The notes under the pieces were generated by a model. The model was not told the DNA's origin and made no database searches. It saw only the letters and a program-made list of their open reading frames with translations. From positions 127,265,823 through 127,329,822 of the forward strand of contig NC_068938.1 of the NCBI RefSeq assembly GCF_016801865.2: a stretch of 64,000 nucleotides of DNA, written 5' to 3'. Origin of the DNA: Culex pipiens pallens (lineage: Eukaryota; Arthropoda; Insecta; Diptera; Culicidae). A program made the translations under genes and the position numbers. How positions within the stretch are numbered: position 1 is the first letter of the stretch; each line of letters begins with the position of its first letter. Positions 45,469 to 57,822 of the stretch are shown piece after piece.

Positions 45469-46430
45469 ACAAAAACAAAAACAAAAACAAAAACAAAAAC
45501 AAAAACAAAAACAAAAACAAAAACAAAAACAAAAACAAAAACAAAAACAAAAACAAAAACAAAAACAAAAACAAAAACAAAAACAAAAACAAAAACAAAA
45601 ACAAAACAAAAACAAAAACCAAAACCAAAACCAAAACAAAAACAAAAACAAAAACAAAAACAAAAACAAAAACAAAAACCAAAACAAAAACCAAAACAAA
45701 AACAAAAACAAAAACCAAAACCAAAACAAAAACAAAAACAAAAACAAAAACAAAAAACAAAAACAAAAACAAAACAAAAACAAAAACAAAAACAAAAACA
45801 AAAACAAAAACAAAAACAAAAACAAAAACAAAAACAAAAACAAAAACAAAAACAAAAACAAAAACAAAAACAAAAACAAAAACAAAAACAAAAACAAAAA
45901 CAAAAACAAAAACAAAAACAAAAACAAAAACAAAAACAAAAACAAAAACAAAAACAAAAACAAAAACAAAAACAAAAACAAAAACAAAAACAAAAACAAA
46001 AACAAAAACAAAAACAAAAACAAAAACAAAAACAAAAACAAAAACAAAAACAAAAACAAAAACAAAAACAAAAACAAAAACAAAAACAAAAACAAAAACA
46101 AAAACAAAAACAAAAACAAAAACAAAAACAAAAACAAAAACAAAAACAAAAACAAAAAACAAAAACAAAAACAAAAACAAAAACAAAAACAAAAACAAAA
46201 ACAAAAACAAAAACAAAAACAAAAACAAAAACAAAAACAAAAACAAAAACAAAAACAAAAACAAAAACAAAACCAAAAACAAAAACAAAAACAAAAACAA
46301 AAACAAAAACAAAAACAAAAACAAAAACAAAAACAAAAACAAAAACAAAAACAAAAACAAAAACAAAAACAAAAACAAAAACAAAAACAAAAACAAAAAC
46401 AAAAACAAAAACAAAAACAAAAACAAAAAA
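44890..46430. repeat. (CAAAAA)n hexanucleotide array, about 1.54 kb
   Basis: Roughly 255 units of CAAAAA, with scattered CAAAAC and CAAAACC variants (for example 45615-45725) and one 18-base A run near 45372-45389. Very long open frames cross it in several frames only because the unit contains no stop codon in those frames. They are not genes. Confidence 0.97.
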
Positions 46431-46432
46431 CG

Positions 46433-46658
46433 ACAGTCAAACTCCGGTGGTTGGTCAGTTTTTCGTTTGACACTATTTTAGTTTTTACCCCGTTGGTTGG
46501 TCAAAGTCAAACTAAAAAATAACGAACTGTCACTTTTTACACGGCGCTCACGCAGACTATCAAAACAAACTTTTGGTAGTGTGTGTGAACTCCGTGTAAA
46601 ATAGGTGTCAAACTAAAAAGTGACCCCGTTCGTTTGAAAACAGTTGGTGTCAAACCAT
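46433..46658. mobile_element. TA-type MITE with CACTCAA-CCCC ends, truncated inverse copy
   Basis: Its right side corresponds to the left part of the full copy at 43324, in inverse orientation. It begins directly after the CAAAAA array and stops at CAAACCAT, short of the terminal repeat. Confidence 0.65.
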
Positions 46659-48754
46659 TTTTCTTGGATCTTAAAAAAAGGAATTATCAAGCTTAAATAG
46701 TTTATTTAATCAGACAAAACAATGAAGACATTTCTAAAATATCAAATCAAGTACCCCGGACGCCCAAGATCAACTGTCTTTGAAAAGTTTCCCAACGAGG
46801 ATGAACCGTACCTGATTGGACCCAGACAAGATTAGTTTTGCTGGACAAACAAGACCAATTTATCGCTGCCGTTGTTTGCTAAACTTTCCCAGATGCAATT
46901 TCGCATCTTCTGTGACACTCACACACCGTGGCTAAGTACGGGGTTATTTAACTTTCCGTGGCGGGAACAACTTTGGTACAGATAGAGGGAGACCCAATTA
47001 CAACCCGATGGCGATGGCAACCTGCCCCAGAGACCTACTCCGAACGCAGGACCGCCGTTAGATTTTTATCGCCAATTACAACCTGAGCTACAATGCGCTT
47101 CAACTTTTGCTGACTAGTTGCAATTTATCATTTACAATCAATATCAAACGCAACGATCAGCTAGACAAAACTCTCCGACTAACGGGTCGTACTGCTCGGT
47201 CCTTAAAAAAGTTAATGACGCGCTGCTGGGAAAACGCAAAGCTCGTCGTGCGAGCTAATTTTCATCTCGCGCCAAACATAATTGACGGGGGCTTGTTACT
47301 GTTTTTTTCTACCTTCTCTTCTGTCATTCATAAAAATTACCCCCCTTGGCATGGTTTTTTGGGTTTTTCACTCGAGCAGCGGCTCGTTTTTGTACGAGCA
47401 CAACATTAGCGAAAAAAACATCGCAGATCAATGCTGGAAAACAGTTAAGCATACTTGAGGAAATCTCTGGGAAATCGGCGTTTTTCATTAAAAATCTCTC
47501 TGATTAATTGAATAGAATTTAGATTATCCAACAAATAATTCATTATTTATAAATTTCTCAAAGCATTACCGTAGTCTCGGTAGTTTGAGAGTTTGAACTT
47601 CGATTCCCCAGAGATTTACTCATTCACTTAGCTACAAGAATGTGCAACCGTACAGCATCAATTATAGGAACGCGAGCTTTATGATGCAGTTTTGATCTTT
47701 TTTGTTTGCAGGCAGAGGATTTTTTTCTCCTATTCCCTAAACTTTAAGTCTCTTCTCCGCCAGTCAGTTGGGGTAATAATACACTCATGGGTGAGCTCAG
47801 ACTTTTAAGGGGGAGGCATTAGATGGGTTCAAAGAAGCCACACTGTAAAAGTCTGCACAAAAACAGTGCTGTTTTCTTCATAAATCAGTATTAGCCAAGG
47901 GGCCACAAACTCCAGCCTTGATGGGCGCAACTTTACAGTGCCCAGAGAGAGAGCGAGAGTTACATTATAGACTGCAGAGACTGAGGGAGCCAATATGCCA
48001 ATTGCAATCGTGGCACCTACCGGGATAAATGATCTTCTTGGGTGCCGCAGCAGACTGATGGACTTCACTTGCATAATGTGGTGGATCATCGCGGCGGCGA
48101 GGTCAGAGGACACGCGCCACAATGCGTTGGACAACTTCATGGGAGTTGCAGTTGGTGAACTATGGGGTTGATGGGTGCAAGGAACTGTCCCCCTTTATTA
48201 AGGGGTGGAATTTTTTTTCTTTTTTACATCAAAGGTTTCAATTTATGAGTGATTTGATGCTGTTTGGTGATGCTCGTGGCCGATATGATGTAAAAGTTCC
48301 TTATTTACAATTCATTCTAATTCAAAGATTTTGACGACCCTTGAGGACTGAGATCATTTATATCGAAATAGTAAATAAGTAAACCTCCAGCTAATAGCCT
48401 AATAAACTATCATAATAAGAAATTGAATTTTAGCAAGAGCATGTCTGACAGCCATTGAGTTGTTACTCCGTTATTGACATAACAGCTGCGGTTAAACTAT
48501 ACTCTATTAGTCAATACTGGCGCCCTCCCAAGAAGCCTGAAATTCAACAAAAAGAAGGAATGTTAGTCCGATATTTCAATTTGCAGACTCATCAAAAAAA
48601 GAGTTTTTCGCTCTTAACAGTTCCTTTGATATCGACTCTGTTCGGCAGACGGTAAATAAGCCGCAAGCTAATAATCTGTCAGTTTTTCAATAACCGACGT
48701 CCAGTCTTGATAAGGTCCAGTTTGTGATGATACACTACCTTTCCTTTACTAAGG
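46659..48754. other. Largely non-repetitive region, no gene called
   Basis: 46740-47420 and 47760-48200 are GC-richer than average and have no inverted or tandem repeats. Frames of 100-103 codons on both strands (47107-47409 and 48140-47829) have no recognisable motif. This could be intron or regulatory DNA of a host gene. Confidence 0.3.
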
Positions 48755-48761
48755 GAAAAGA

Positions 48762-48826
48762 TAACCAGCCGGGATTTGAGCCCCGGTCTACCGCGTACGA
48801 GCCGGAAGCGTTACCACTGGGCAGGG
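48762..48826 (-). repeat. tRNA-like sequence, antisense (SINE fragment)
   Basis: On the minus strand TGCCCAGTGGTAACGC resembles an A box, and GGCTCAAATCC (48782-48772) a B box with one change. No complete cloverleaf could be drawn, so a working tRNA is unlikely. Confidence 0.4.
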
Positions 48827-48829
48827 GTG

Positions 48830-49774
48830 GAATAATCGCAAAACAATCAATTTCGCTTGCGAACTTTATTCACCCACGAAAGAGAGCAAAAAAATCGCTC
48901 CCGAAATTCTCCAAAAAAATCAATCTGCTGATGATTTATTGTGAATTCCCTTGTCAGCACCACTTAAAATTATTTATTTCACTTTATTTACACACGTTGC
49001 CCATCAACAAAATGTGACAGGTCATTTTCGACTTGCAAGTGTAGTAGTGAAAAAGATATTCCGCCGAATAATCAAGATGATGATTTTTTTTATTCCTTTT
49101 ACCGATCTTTCGTGCGTGAGAGAGGAGATCATGCTCCCTTCGGATTTTTTCTCTTGATGAACATCCAATGATTTTCTTTTGATGATGATTATTCCATCGC
49201 TGCCACTGGGCTACATAGCTATAGGCAGCGTATATAAGTCAATAAAAAATATTCAAACCTGTTTATATTTTTTCGTAATAATTTATTTTCGTAGGGGAAA
49301 AATGCCCATTTTAAGCCTAATAAGCAGTCGTGTTTGAATGGCTGGATAATCTGGATTGTTCCTTGAAATTCACTAAAACCAAGTACACCAACGAGTAGAG
49401 CAACCTTTTGTGAACATTTCTGTTTATTTTCGCTTGTATTAAAAGTTATGCTATTCCTTTTACAAGCATTTCAAAAAAAATCAAAAAATGCATTCTAATC
49501 AATCGAGTGCATTGGGCCACGTCCATTTTTCTATTTTCAGCTTAGTTTTTTTCACTTCCAGCGCTCTTTTGGGTCTGCTTAATGCTGCAAAAATTGATGA
49601 AATTTTAAGCCAACACTCAAGAAAATTAGCATGCCCGCTTCAATAATTTGAAAAAGAACATAGGCCAAACCCTTTTCAACCTGCAAATCAAGTCGAGCTT
49701 TTCATTTCCGTTTGCCAATCAGAATTAGTTGATTTGAATTATTCCAACAAACTAATGTCAATTTCCAATGAATC
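48830..49774. other. AT-rich spacer, nothing assigned
   Basis: Short frames only. I could not define repeat ends. Confidence 0.4.
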
Positions 49775-49778
49775 TAAT

Positions 49779-51425
49779 GAGCAATTCTCTGAGATTTCGG
49801 TCATTCGATTTTTTCTGTATTTTTTAATCCAGCTGAAACTTTTTTGGTGCCTTCGGTATGCCCAAAGAAGCCATTGTGCATCATTAGTTTGTCCATATAA
49901 TTTTCCAAACACTATTTTTATTTTTTTTTTATTTTTTGATATGCCAACTTTTAAGAAATTTCCAGAATGGGCAAAAAATCTTTGACCGAGTTATGATTTT
50001 TTGAATCAATGCAGATTTTTTCAAAAAATCGAAATATTGGTCGCAAAAATTTTTCAACTTCATTTTTCGATGTAAAATCGAATTTGCAATCAAAAAGTGC
50101 TTTCGTGAATTTTTGATAAAGTGCACCGTTTTCAAGTTATAACAATTTTTAGGTTACTTTTTTGAAAATAGTCGCAGTTTTTCATTTTTCAAAATTAGTG
50201 CCCATGTTTGCCCACCTTTGAAAAAAATATGTTTGAAAAGCTGAGAAAATTCGCTAAATTTTGCTTTATTGAACTTTGTTGATACGACCCATAGTTGCTG
50301 AGATATTGCCATGCAAAGGTTAAAAAACAGGATAATTGATGTTTTCTAAGTCCGATTAAAAATGTTAAAACATGAAACATTCGTGAAATTTTTTCGATCT
50401 TTTCAAAAAAAATATTTTCAAAAATTTTAAATCAAGAATAACATTTCAAATGGGCGTAATATTGAATGTGTGGCCCGTTTGAAATGTTAGTCTTGATTTA
50501 AATTTTTTGAAAATATTTTTTTTCGAAAAGATCGGAAAATTTCACAAATGTTTCATGTTTTGACATTGTAAATCGGACCATTAGTTGCTGAGATATCGAC
50601 ATTAGAATATGGTGGGTTGTTTGTGTTAGACTTAGAAAACATCAATTTTCCTGTTTTTTAACCTTTGTATGGCAATATCTCAGCAACTATGGGTCGTATC
50701 AACAAAGTTCAATAAAGCAAAATATAGCGAATTTTCTCAGCATTTCAAACATATTTTTTTCAAAGGTGGGCAAACATGGGCACTAATTTTGAAAAATGAA
50801 AAACTGCGACTATTTTCAAAAAAGTTACCTAAAATGGTTATAAATTGAAAACGGTGCAATTTATCAAAAATTCACGCAAGCACTTTTTGATTGCAAATTC
50901 GATTTTACATCGAAAAATGAAGTTGAAAAATTTTTGCGACCAATATTTTGATTTTTTGAAAAAATCTGCATTGATTCAAAAAATGATAACTCGGTCAAAG
51001 ATTTTTTGCCCATTCTGGAAATTTCTGAAAAGTTGGCATTTGATGTCCTCTAAAACATATCAAAAAATTAAAAATAGTGTTTTTTTGCAAATCAAGTTTT
51101 AGTGACAAAAAGTTAAATAAAAAATCACCAAAAATTTTTTAACCGTGTATAATTTTTTTTCAGTGTAGTCTATATCCATACCTACAACTTTGCCGAAGAC
51201 ACCAAATCGATCTAAAAATTCCTTCAAAAGATACAGATTTTTGAATTTTCACATATCATTTCTGTATGGACAGCTGCCAAATTTGTATGGAAAATTATAT
51301 GGACAAACGAATGATGCAAAATGGCTTCTTTGGACATACCGAAGGCACCAAAAAAGTTTCAGCCGGATTAAAAAATACAAAAATTAAAATTAAAGAAAAA
51401 AGACCGATTCCGTAGAGAACTGCTC
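49779..51425. mobile_element. Fold-back element, 4-bp-TSD family, copy 4
   Basis: 1647 bp with ends GAGCAATTCTCT and AGAGAACTGCTC, flanked by TAAT (49775-49778 and 51426-51429). The arms are inverse copies nearly to the centre at about 50440-50460 (AACATTTCAAATGGG meets its inverse). The two mirrored frames of 68-85 codons are shadows of the palindrome. Confidence 0.85.
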
Positions 51426-51474
51426 TAATGTAAATAATCATCGTTTATCATGATACCTTTTGGCACATGATTAC

Positions 51475-53298
51475 TAGGGTGGTCCAAATCCGGACTTTTT
51501 TGGGGCTACCCCCTGAAATCAAAAATTGACCCATCACTAGGCTAAATTCCAAATTTGAGCTCATTCTGACCACGGGAACCCCTCCCTCCAATCGCTTTAA
51601 GTTTGTATGGGAAAAATCGTCAAAATGTATGGAGAAAAGCAACTGTTTTACTTTTTTACCTGTGGAAGGCGCCAAAGTTATCCGATTCTTACCATTTCTC
51701 AAATGTAGAACCTTCATTAAATTTAGAACAACTTTCCCGAAGACACCATATTTTTAGGATTTTTTCCCGCGAAGTTATTAGCGCCCAAAACTGACCCTTT
51801 TTGCGCGGCCAGCTGTAAGGGGCTACCTAACAACGATGTTTATTTCCAATTCGTACACGCACGTGCTCTCTCTCACGAGCTTGCTCGCCTGCCTGCCTGC
51901 CTGCCTGTTTACCAACAAGCGCGCGCTGTTTCTCTGCTTGGACTTTTGTCGTCGTCGTCGTTTTCGTTTGCTATCCGCTGCGCTGCGTTTCTGGCATGTT
52001 TATTATGATTTTCAACTAAAATAGCAGGATTGTTTTGAGATATATTTAGCATATAAATTCTTAAATTATGACAAAAATAAAAAAAAATAGTTTAAAGAAA
52101 AGACAGCTTAGGCTCGATCAAAAAATTACAGCAAATGTCATGAGAACAGGGTTTGTTTGTTTTTTCGTATATTCTAAAGAAACATGATAATGATTCAATT
52201 ATTAAAAAACTTCAGGTAATATAAATGTTGTTCCTTTAGGTAGTTTGCTTTAACAAAAATATACTTAGTACAAATCAAAGCAATTTTACAATTATTGCTG
52301 CAAATTTTCATTCATACTCTCTAAAATTATTTTTTTATTCTTTATGGAAATTTCTTTCTGTGTTCCTAGACCACCTGCAACAAATTTTGCAACTGTTTAT
52401 CATTTTTTGTCAGTTTACCTGTAAATTTAACGATTCAGAAAACATCTCTTTCTGCACAATCGTAAACTACCTTCAGATCTTGCAGTTGCGGCCTTCCTTT
52501 CCTTTCAGTTTAAAAAAAATCTAAAAAAGATTCCTTCATTTTTTATCTAAAAAAACTGCATGGTATTTCTTGTAACAAGAGCAGATAAATTAAAATCCAA
52601 AACGATGACGATTCATGGATGAACTTGGGATGAACTAATTCATCAAATTTGTATTCTCCCTCACACGCTCTTATAATATAATATCTTTTGTTGATCACAT
52701 ATTACATTAAATTTTATATCTCAAAACAAACCTGGTATTTTAGTTCAACATTATAATAAACATGTCAAGAACGCAGTGCAGCGGATAGCAAACGAAAACG
52801 ACGACGACGACAAAAGTCCAAGCCGAGAAACAGAGCACGCGCTTGTAGGTAAACAAGCAGGCAGGCAGGCGAGCAAGCTCGTGAGAGAGTTTGAACCTGA
52901 GAGAGAGCACGTGCGTGTACGAATTGGAAATAAACATCGTTGTTAGGTAGCCCCTTACAGCTGGCCGCGCAAAAAGGGTCAGTTTTGGGCGCTAATAACT
53001 TCGCGAGAAAAAATCCTAAAAATATGGTGTCTTCGGGAAAGTTGTTCTAAATTTAATGAAGGTTCTACATTTGAGAAATGGTAAGAATCGGATAACTTTG
53101 GCGCCTTCCACAGGTAAAAAAGTAAAACAGTTGCTTTTCTCCATACATTTTGACGATTTTTCCCATACAAACTTTAAGCGATTGGAGGGAGGGGTTCCCG
53201 TGGTCAGAATGAGCTCACATTTGGAATTTAGCCTAGTGATGGGTCAATCTTTGATTTCAGGGGGTAGCCCCAAAAAAGTCCGGATTTGGACCACCCTA
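51475..53298. mobile_element. hAT-like fold-back element, 8-bp target duplication
   Basis: The ends TAGGGTGGTCCAAATCCGG are perfect inverse copies and are flanked by the 8-bp repeat ATGATTAC (51467-51474 and 53299-53306), the hallmark of hAT-family insertion. The arms of about 550 bp (to about 52025 and from about 52740) enclose a 700-bp AT-rich loop. Each arm carries a GCCTGCCTGCCTG and a GTCGTCGTCG tract. The element has no transposase and mirrored frames only. Confidence 0.92.
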
Positions 53299-53306
53299 AT
53301 GATTAC

Positions 53307-56079
53307 TAATGTAAATTCACAGGAATATTTTTTTCTGTGTAGATCTGTTAAATGCATAGCGTTTTGAATATTTTTTTAAATTTTATATATTCTAATTGTA
53401 TATATTTACGATTGCCATATTTAATTATTTTTCATTGATGCCACTAAGGTTGACTTGTAAATCGTGGACCGGTTCGGATGCCGGCGGATTTTCCGACGAC
53501 GTAATTCCGAGTTGGTACGAAATTCCAACGAAAAATCTAATCTATCGATATAAAGATCCCCAAAACGGTGTTATACCCACTCCAAAATATTTATTTAGCA
53601 ATTCTATGGTATTGATATTTAGTAGAATTAATAGTTTGAAAAATTAAGTTTAGGTAATTTTTATATAGAATTTCCAGAGTTAAAAAATAATGTATAAATT
53701 TTTATACTAAGTAGTTCGTAAACTTTATATGCAATCCAAATTATGTTTTTCATCAGTCAAGGATGCCTTTTTGGAGTTGGGAGACTGGATTTATGGTGAT
53801 TTGTCAACAAACAACTTTATTTATGTTAATTTTTCGAAAGGTGTTAGAACTTTTTTGAAAAACAAAAAAATCTATTTTAAATTTATTTTAATCTATCGGA
53901 AATCTCGTTTTCCGGCAACTATTACAAAAGTTTTTACAAACGCTGCACAAAGTACACCAGAGCGGCTGCCGAAAGGTGCTTTCTAAAAACTGCTGTTCTT
54001 GTTTAGATTGAAGTGTAGATTACCACCAATTAATATCATTGAGCTGATTCTATGAATTCAAGGTTGAAAATCATAACAAAAATATTGAAACCATAGATTT
54101 TATGACTGTTTCAAAATTTTTTCGGGATCCTGGGAATTCCCGGGATTAAAAATATTTCTCTCATTTCCGGGAAAATTGGGTTGCCAGACTTTTTATGTTT
54201 TGAACTCATTGGAAAGGTCTTTTTACTACTTATCTAACGTTGTATAATATGATGGGATCTGAGTAGTTTCCTGATCACTTCTTAGAAAACTGATTAACAA
54301 TTTTGTTAATATACATACAAACACACACACATGCATTTGTTCAGTTTTCAATTCTGAGTCGATGGGTTTACATGAAGGTGGGTTTCCGAGCTTTCTATAA
54401 AAAAAAGTCATTTTCAGAGCTAGGTTATTTCCTCAGTGAGGCAAATGTCTGGTGTTTGAAAATTGGTAATAATTTCGATATTGACTTGAACGGAAAGATG
54501 TATTCTAGTTGAATAAAAATAAAAGCAAGTCTATGAGTTTCATAATGAAAAAGTTTTGTTCTCTTTATTACGGTCAGCAGTCTTCATCCCGGAAGGTAAG
54601 TCATTAGAGTATGAATTACACTTTTCCCTTCTCCCAACATCATCACCGCAACATGAAGACGTCAACAGCCCGGCAACAGTTTTCATTTTGAAGTCAAAAC
54701 CAATAGCATCGGAGAAGAAAGCACATCATTTTTACTGTTTGGTCCTCTTCCGGATTGCTCAGTGGGGGACGTGCATCTTCTTCAGAAGTTGGCTGGCCCA
54801 TTTCTCCCCGTTGATTGCTTTGTTGCATGTCAACTGTCCCCGGTGGCCATCGTCAGCGCGCCGTAGTCGTCGGGAATGGCCGGGATTACTCTGACAGGGT
54901 TCTCATTTGAAATCTCCCAAAACGTTCCATAGGAATAATTAATAAACGTCCCCCAGGACAGTCTTTCGAGCTGCATTCACAATTTCTACAATAATAATAA
55001 TAACAAAAGTACAAAACTCTTCCTTCCTGAATCCGGGGAAAAGGGATATTTGAGCTCTTGAAGTTTTTTTTTTCCTCTTTCTGTTAGTGCTGTCCCATTT
55101 CGGATCGTAATTTCCACTGGCTGCAGCATTCATCTATCCGTTGTTCGCCCGGGTTGTTGGTTTGGATTCGGTGCAGCATTAATGAAATCCCTTTCCCCCG
55201 GCCTTACCCTCGAAACGTGACCGCGCCACAGGTTGTGCTCGGATTTGGCCACGTGGTCACAGGACAGGGCGAAAAGAAGAAATTTGCGTCCCCTTCTCTC
55301 GAAAGGGGGAGAAAAAGGCTGCGATAATTTATGCTGCGCTATTTTCATGCATCTTGGAAGTTCCAAGTGTCCTGAGCTCATTGTTGAGGCTGCCACCCTA
55401 TCATAGCAGCAGCCTAGTAAGAAGTGGATAGAATGTAATGAATTTCCTTAATCCTTCCTCGCTGTTTTTTTTTTCCTGCAGTGTTCAAGCGGTGAGGGAT
55501 TTGCAACAAAAAAAGGGGAAGTAAACAAGCCTGCGGGTGCATTGCTGCAGAGGCTTCTTCTGGGTCGGCAATTATTTAATGGTGTTTTTCTGCCAAGTTT
55601 AACACGAAAAAAGTGATAAAAAGAAGGCTATAATTGAATTTATCCCCCCTAATCCGGAAACACTTTCAAGATATTAGCGGGAGTCGATTGATCGTTTTGC
55701 TACTTAACGTTATTGGAAATTTGTTTTTCAATTTGTTCCAGTTGGTGGCTATTCAATTAACGCCGGTTTTTAATCGGTAAAATGCGTTTCAAATAAAAAT
55801 AATACTATTTACTCGAAAATGTCGAGTATTATAATTTTCAGAAATGTAAGATCTAACAAAAAAAAATGGAAAAATAACATTTTGCGGAACATTTAAAATT
55901 CACTCATTTCAAATTATTTTTAAATAAACCGGAAATTGTTCAAAAATAATTCAAAGTTCCACGGAATTTACTTCAAATCAATTGAAGCTGATTGTACTTA
56001 AATTTCTATTAAAATTTTATGTTTAAGAAAAAATATTCTTTTAGCCCCTTGATTTTTCGGGTTAATTTTGAGCCTCTTA
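53307..56079. other. Mixed region: degenerate satellite-element piece and non-repetitive island
   Basis: 54300-54460 is an antisense, diverged copy of the satellite element's leader (TTCAGTTTTCAATTCTGAGT, CATGAAGGTGGGTTTC, TCCTCAGTGAGG). 54550-55500 is repeat-free and GC-richer, with weak frames on both strands (112 and 88 codons) that I do not recognise. The rest is AT-rich. Confidence 0.4.
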
Positions 56080-56670
56080 ACATAAAAAAAAGTAGTTTAT
56101 GCAAAAAGTTGCAAAAATAGGATTTTTTTCAGCACGAGTCGTACATTTATCCAACGAGGTTCACCGAGTTGGATAAATACGAAGAGTGCTGAAAAAATCA
56201 AGTTTTGCAACGAGTTCCATACAACATTTTTTGCAATTCCAAAAAACTCACACTGAGTGAAATTTTATGTCAAATTTTCATTTTTTTGTCAATAAATCGT
56301 TTAAATAGAAAAAAAATTGAAAAGTGTTACTTCTCGAAAAATGTGCTGAAAAGTTCAACTTTTCAGCACCCATTTGAGTGCTGAAAAGTTCAACTTTTCA
56401 GCACCCATTTGAGTGCTGAAAAGTAGAACTGCTTTTTGTTGGCTGTGACAGTCGGAGCAAATGTCACAGCCAACAAAAAGCAGAACCAGTATCTACAGTC
56501 GTTAAACTTGTCGGAAAAGTAGAACTTTTCAGCATTTATTTTGAAAAGTGTTACTATTCGATTCTGATATTTTTGGTACAGAAAAGTAGGCTATTTCGTC
56601 GTTCAAGAATGACAGGAAAAGTAAGTAGTTTCACGACGGAATTGCAAAAGTAATAATTTGCAATGACCTT
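56080..56670. repeat. Hairpin-rich repeat with AAAAGTTCAACTTTTCAGCAC palindromes
   Basis: GTGCTGAAAAGTTCAACTTT followed by its inverse occurs twice in tandem (about 56350-56405), with a half unit after. It is followed by the separate palindrome TTTTTGTTGGCTGTGACA and its inverse (56433-56481). The outer parts pair TTGCAA-type words, so the block may be a fold-back element without clean ends. Confidence 0.6.
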
Positions 56671-56910
56671 ATGTAAAATTTAATTTACAGTCAGGTTTAC
56701 ACGTAGCCATAGATTCCGTTTTTTGCTGTGTATAAGGTCGCTGCAAGTTTTTTTGAAGTTCAAGTCCCTCGACTCTGCAAGGACGTAAGAAATGATAAAT
56801 TTATATTTCAATTTATGAAATCAACGTTTTTATGAAAAAGTGTTATAAAATGCATTAAATAGTTAAAAGTTAACAGTCGTAACTTTATTGTTGTTTTTTT
56901 TTTGTTTTGA

Positions 56911-57822
56911 GCAATTCCAGCCCAAAACAGGAATTTTCTAGGTCCTTTTTTCTCGACCCTCTCCGGTTTCAATGAAACTTTAGAGACATAACTGAAAACA
57001 GAATATTCTTCAGTGTAGTATAGTAACCTGGATAGTAAATCAGCTTAAATCATCAAAAAACGAGTTATTTTGGAAATGTAGTTAAAGACAATCTTATGGG
57101 AAATCGGACGAGCTTTCCGGTAAAAATATTTTCGAGACTGAAAAATCAAGTCTGTCCTATAGAAATTGCCAAAAACCATCAAAAAACCTATTTTTACAAC
57201 ATTTTTTTTTTAAAACCGCTCTAACTTCACAGGTTTTGGACTTAGGACAATGGTCAATATTGTGACTTTTATGTAAAATTGTCTGGAGAATCGACTCTCG
57301 TGTTCGGTTTATGAAAATTATGATGTTTAGAGCACTTTAAAAAAAAAAACAGTTTCAAAAATGATTTTTGTATTGTTTTAGGTAAGTTGCTCATCCTGCA
57401 TTTTTCGTGAGTCTTTTTGTAGCATCTTAGGCTATTTTCACAAAAAAATTGAACAAAAAAAATCGTGGGCTCACCTTCAAATTTGACTTTTCAACTTAAA
57501 AATCAAATAATCTCATCAAAGTGGAGTGTTTTTTTTTCTTTCAGTGTATTTTTTTCGGAAAGCCCGTCAAATTTCCTACAAGTTTGTCTTTGACCACTTT
57601 TTGATACGATGCAACGGCTTCGAGATACAGCAATATTGAAATTACGAATTAAAAAAATATTTAAAACACTAACGCCCTTCTCTATTGTCATTATCGAGTG
57701 AAACTGACCCCATATACATAAAAATGGCTTACCTAAGCGCAGGATAACATGTCTCTAAAGTTTCATTGAAATCGGAGAGGGTCGAGGAAAAAGCACCTAT
57801 TCCCTGTTTGGGCTGGAATTGC
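56911..57822. mobile_element. Fold-back element with GCAATTCCAGCCC ends
   Basis: The left end GCAATTCCAGCCCAAAACAGG and the right end CTGTTTGGGCTGGAATTGC are inverse. Further inside, CGACCCTCTCCG and ATGAAACTTTAGAGACAT are matched in inverse at about 57745-57785. Its right end runs straight into the TTTTTAG array. Confidence 0.7.

Noticed and set aside
44813..46522. Open frames of 186-556 codons on both strands across the CAAAAA array
   Set aside because: They exist only because the hexamer has no stop codon in those frames. The predicted proteins are pure two-residue repeats, and the frames start and end in flanking DNA by chance.
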